Below, piece after piece: positions 62,623-64,000 of a stretch of 64,000 nucleotides of DNA; within the stretch, counting starts at the first letter, position 1; every line of letters starts with the position of its first letter. Source of the stretch: Enterovirga rhinocerotis (GTDB taxonomy: Bacteria; Pseudomonadota; Alphaproteobacteria; Rhizobiales; Beijerinckiaceae); contig NZ_SNZR01000015.1 of NCBI RefSeq assembly GCF_004363955.1, positions 62,001 to 126,000 of the forward strand. Direction: 5' to 3'. Made by a program: the position numbers and the translations under genes. The notes beneath the pieces are model-generated. The model saw only the letters and a list, made by a program, of their open reading frames with translations. It made no database searches and was not told the DNA's origin.

Positions 62623-63118
62623 GAGCTCCGTCTTCGGTTCGCCGAAAGGACTGCAAGAGCTGATTGTCTGTTTGATACCAAGATGATCGGGCGCGACCCT
62701 TGGGCACAGGCGTGGCCAGGGGCATGAAACCGACTTGAGCGACGCCGGAGATATTTGAGGCCGTCCGATCTGCAACTCTCAGTGATGCACGGCCGGCGGG
62801 CGGTCCGGGGCGCTGTTGGTCTCAGACTGCTTGAGTTCTCGGCATCGTTTTCTTCGGTCGAGGCTATGCGAGGCCTCCAGTAACGCTCTCTTAAGGTGTA
62901 ATAATCCAAAGCGGGAACACTCGGCGGAGCGACCTTTAGCAACATCGGGCGCACCCCGACTTGCGGTCAACGCATCGCTCGAAACGAAAATCCGATGTCG
63001 AAACATTGGACTTTCAGCACACCAAATTTGCACCCTCCAATACCAGCCTTGACAACGAAGCCTTGGGGAAGGCATGGCGGAGGCGCCTGCTATACCAATC
63101 AAGGAAGCATTCTCAATT
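62623..63118. other. intergenic region upstream of mucR
   Basis: About 500 nt with no supported gene. It is AT-richer than the rest (for example 62880-63120), as expected for a MucR promoter, since these regulators bind AT-rich DNA and often repress themselves. T-A-rich patches around 62990-63060 are candidate sites, but no precise motif can be assigned. Confidence 0.45.
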
Positions 63119-63589
63119 ATGGACAGCAAGGAGATTGCGGACCAGCCGAACTTCATCGAGCTGACCGCTGAAGTCGTCGCCGCGTTCGTGATGCATAATT
63201 CCATTCAAAAGGGCGACCTGCCGGAGCTGATCGCCTCGGTGCACAGCTCGCTGTCGTTGCTGGCGAACCCCAAGGCGCCCGAGGCGGAGAAGCCCGTTCC
63301 GGCGGTTCCGATCAAGAAGTCGATCTCTCCGGACTACCTGATCAGCCTCGAGGATGGACGCCGCTACAAGTCTCTGAAGCGCCACCTGAGCGGCCGGGGT
63401 CTCACGCCGGAGCGCTATCGCGAGAAGTGGGGCCTGTCGCCCGACTACCCGATGGTCGCGCCGAACTATGCCAAGCAGCGCTCCGAACTGGCGAAGTCGA
63501 TGGGTCTCGGCCGTCAGCGCAAGCGCGAGCCTGAGCCCGCACCGGCTCCCGCGAAGCCCCGCCGCAGCCGTAGCGCCAGCGCCGCGTAA
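63119..63589 (+). CDS. mucR: MucR/Ros family transcriptional regulator, zinc-ligand-poor variant
   Basis: A global regulator of about 156 residues. The N-terminal part (FIELTAEVVAAFVMHNSIQKGDLPELI) drives oligomerisation and the C-terminal part is the Ros-type DNA-binding domain (SPDYLISLEDGRRYKSLKRHL...LTPERYREKWGL). In classical Ros the metal is bound by Cys and two His residues; here the Cys position is Ser76 and the second His position is Arg93, while His89 remains. A basic, Pro/Ala/Arg-rich tail follows. AAGGAAG lies about 11 nt before the ATG at 63119; an in-frame ATG at 63074 with a GGGGAAGG too close to it is the alternative. Confidence 0.9.
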   Translation: MDSKEIADQPNFIELTAEVVAAFVMHNSIQKGDLPELIASVHSSLSLLANPKAPEAEKPVPAVPIKKSISPDYLISLEDGRRYKSLKRHLSGRGLTPERYREKWGLSPDYPMVAPNYAKQRSELAKSMGLGRQRKREPEPAPAPAKPRRSRSASAA

Positions 63590-63663
63590 GTCGCCTGCCG
63601 CACGACGTGCGTCGGCGCACGTGCTGCGCGGGCGCAGTCGATCGGCTGTCGTGCTGGACCGAA

Positions 63664-63695
63664 AAGCCTCGCTCGGGTTCGAGCGGGGCTTTTTT
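63664..63695 (+). terminator. rho-independent terminator of mucR, possibly bidirectional
   Basis: AAGCCTCGCTCG (63664-63675) pairs with CGAGCGGGGCTT (63680-63691) across a GGTT loop, allowing one mismatch or wobble, and a T run follows. AAAAG upstream gives a short U-tract on the other strand, so it may also end the convergent rlmJ transcript, whose stop codon touches the T run. Confidence 0.92.
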
Positions 63696-64000
63696 CATGG
63701 CGTGAGCTTTCCCTCTTCTTCGACGAGGACGTCGACCCGCGTCTTGGCGTCTGCGCTCCGTCCCAGTCTCGCGGCGAGAGCCGGCAGGATCAGCGAGGCT
63801 TCCGCAGGGAGCGTCCAGGGCGGGTTGACGACGACGAGGCCGCTGCCGGCGAGCCGCGTGCCGTCCGCGCGGTCGACGAGAAGTTCGAGCCGCACGGCCG
63901 GCCTCGTCAGGATCTGCGAAAGAGTGCGGGCGACGGCGTCGACATCCCGCTCGACCTTGATCGGATACCAGAGTGCGAAGAGGCCGGTCGGCCACCGGCG
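63695..64000 (-). CDS. rlmJ: 23S rRNA (adenine(2030)-N(6))-methyltransferase RlmJ, 3' part
   Basis: The last 101 residues of RlmJ; the 5' part lies beyond the window edge. TGLFALWYPIK, GSGLVVVNPPWTL (the methyltransferase NPPW catalytic motif) and a short acidic C terminus identify it. It methylates A2030 of 23S rRNA with S-adenosylmethionine. It converges with mucR across the shared terminator. Confidence 0.85.
   Translation of the reverse strand, partial: RRWPTGLFALWYPIKVERDVDAVARTLSQILTRPAVRLELLVDRADGTRLAGSGLVVVNPPWTLPAEASLILPALAARLGRSADAKTRVDVLVEEEGKLTP

Overview
The window is GC-rich (about 70%) chromosomal DNA from an alphaproteobacterium, most likely of the order Hyphomicrobiales (Rhizobiales). 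The evidence is a MucR/Ros-type regulator, the rpsT-dnaA order, a DUF1489 protein, a long HisRS of the alphaproteobacterial kind, and the many ABC, TctC-type and catabolic clusters usual in soil, plant or water members of that order. I cannot name a genus. No phage, insertion sequence, CRISPR array or plasmid function is visible. The window ends inside rlmJ.

Layout. 0-9.4 kb: a degenerate EAL membrane protein, an omega-aminotransferase, an HtrA-like protease, fhs, hisS (with an internal low-GC segment), a SCO-type copper protein and a transglutaminase-like protein. 9.6-15.8 kb: a probable sugar-acid or hydroxy-acid catabolic group (two SDRs, a VOC protein, a crotonase, an isopropylmalate-dehydrogenase-like enzyme, an IlvD/Edd dehydratase). 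16-20.9 kb: DUF1489, two small exported proteins, a CX5R phosphatase coupled to a ROK kinase, and EamA and MFS transporters. 20.9-28.1 kb: a heterocycle or amide catabolic locus with two amidohydrolases, an NTF2-like protein, a nitrate/taurine/pyrimidine-type ABC importer and an FCD-type GntR regulator; the divergent promoter region carries two GTATAC sites. 28.3-40.3 kb: a nine-gene leftward operon encoding a complete branched-chain-type ABC importer, HyuA and HyuB and two class III aminotransferases, divergent from an IclR regulator, with a TTCCG-N5-CGGAA palindrome between them. 40.3-46 kb: a lone receiver protein, patatin plus 3-hydroxybutyrate dehydrogenase, dctA and dnaA.

46-64 kb: rpsT; a large RTX-type secreted protein; nitronate monooxygenase; a LysR/MFS divergent pair; an acyl-CoA catabolic locus (zinc alcohol dehydrogenase, solute-binding protein, CaiB/BaiF CoA-transferase, MmgE/PrpD, enoyl-CoA hydratase, UTRA-type GntR) followed by a TctC receptor; two tRNA-Leu genes separated by a DUF4287 gene; ureE with a very His-rich tail; mucR; and the 3' part of rlmJ. 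The most striking element is the second tRNA-Leu gene. It is interrupted in the anticodon by a 204-nt ORF-less sequence with all the core pairings of a group I self-splicing intron, and removing it restores a tRNA-Leu(UAA).
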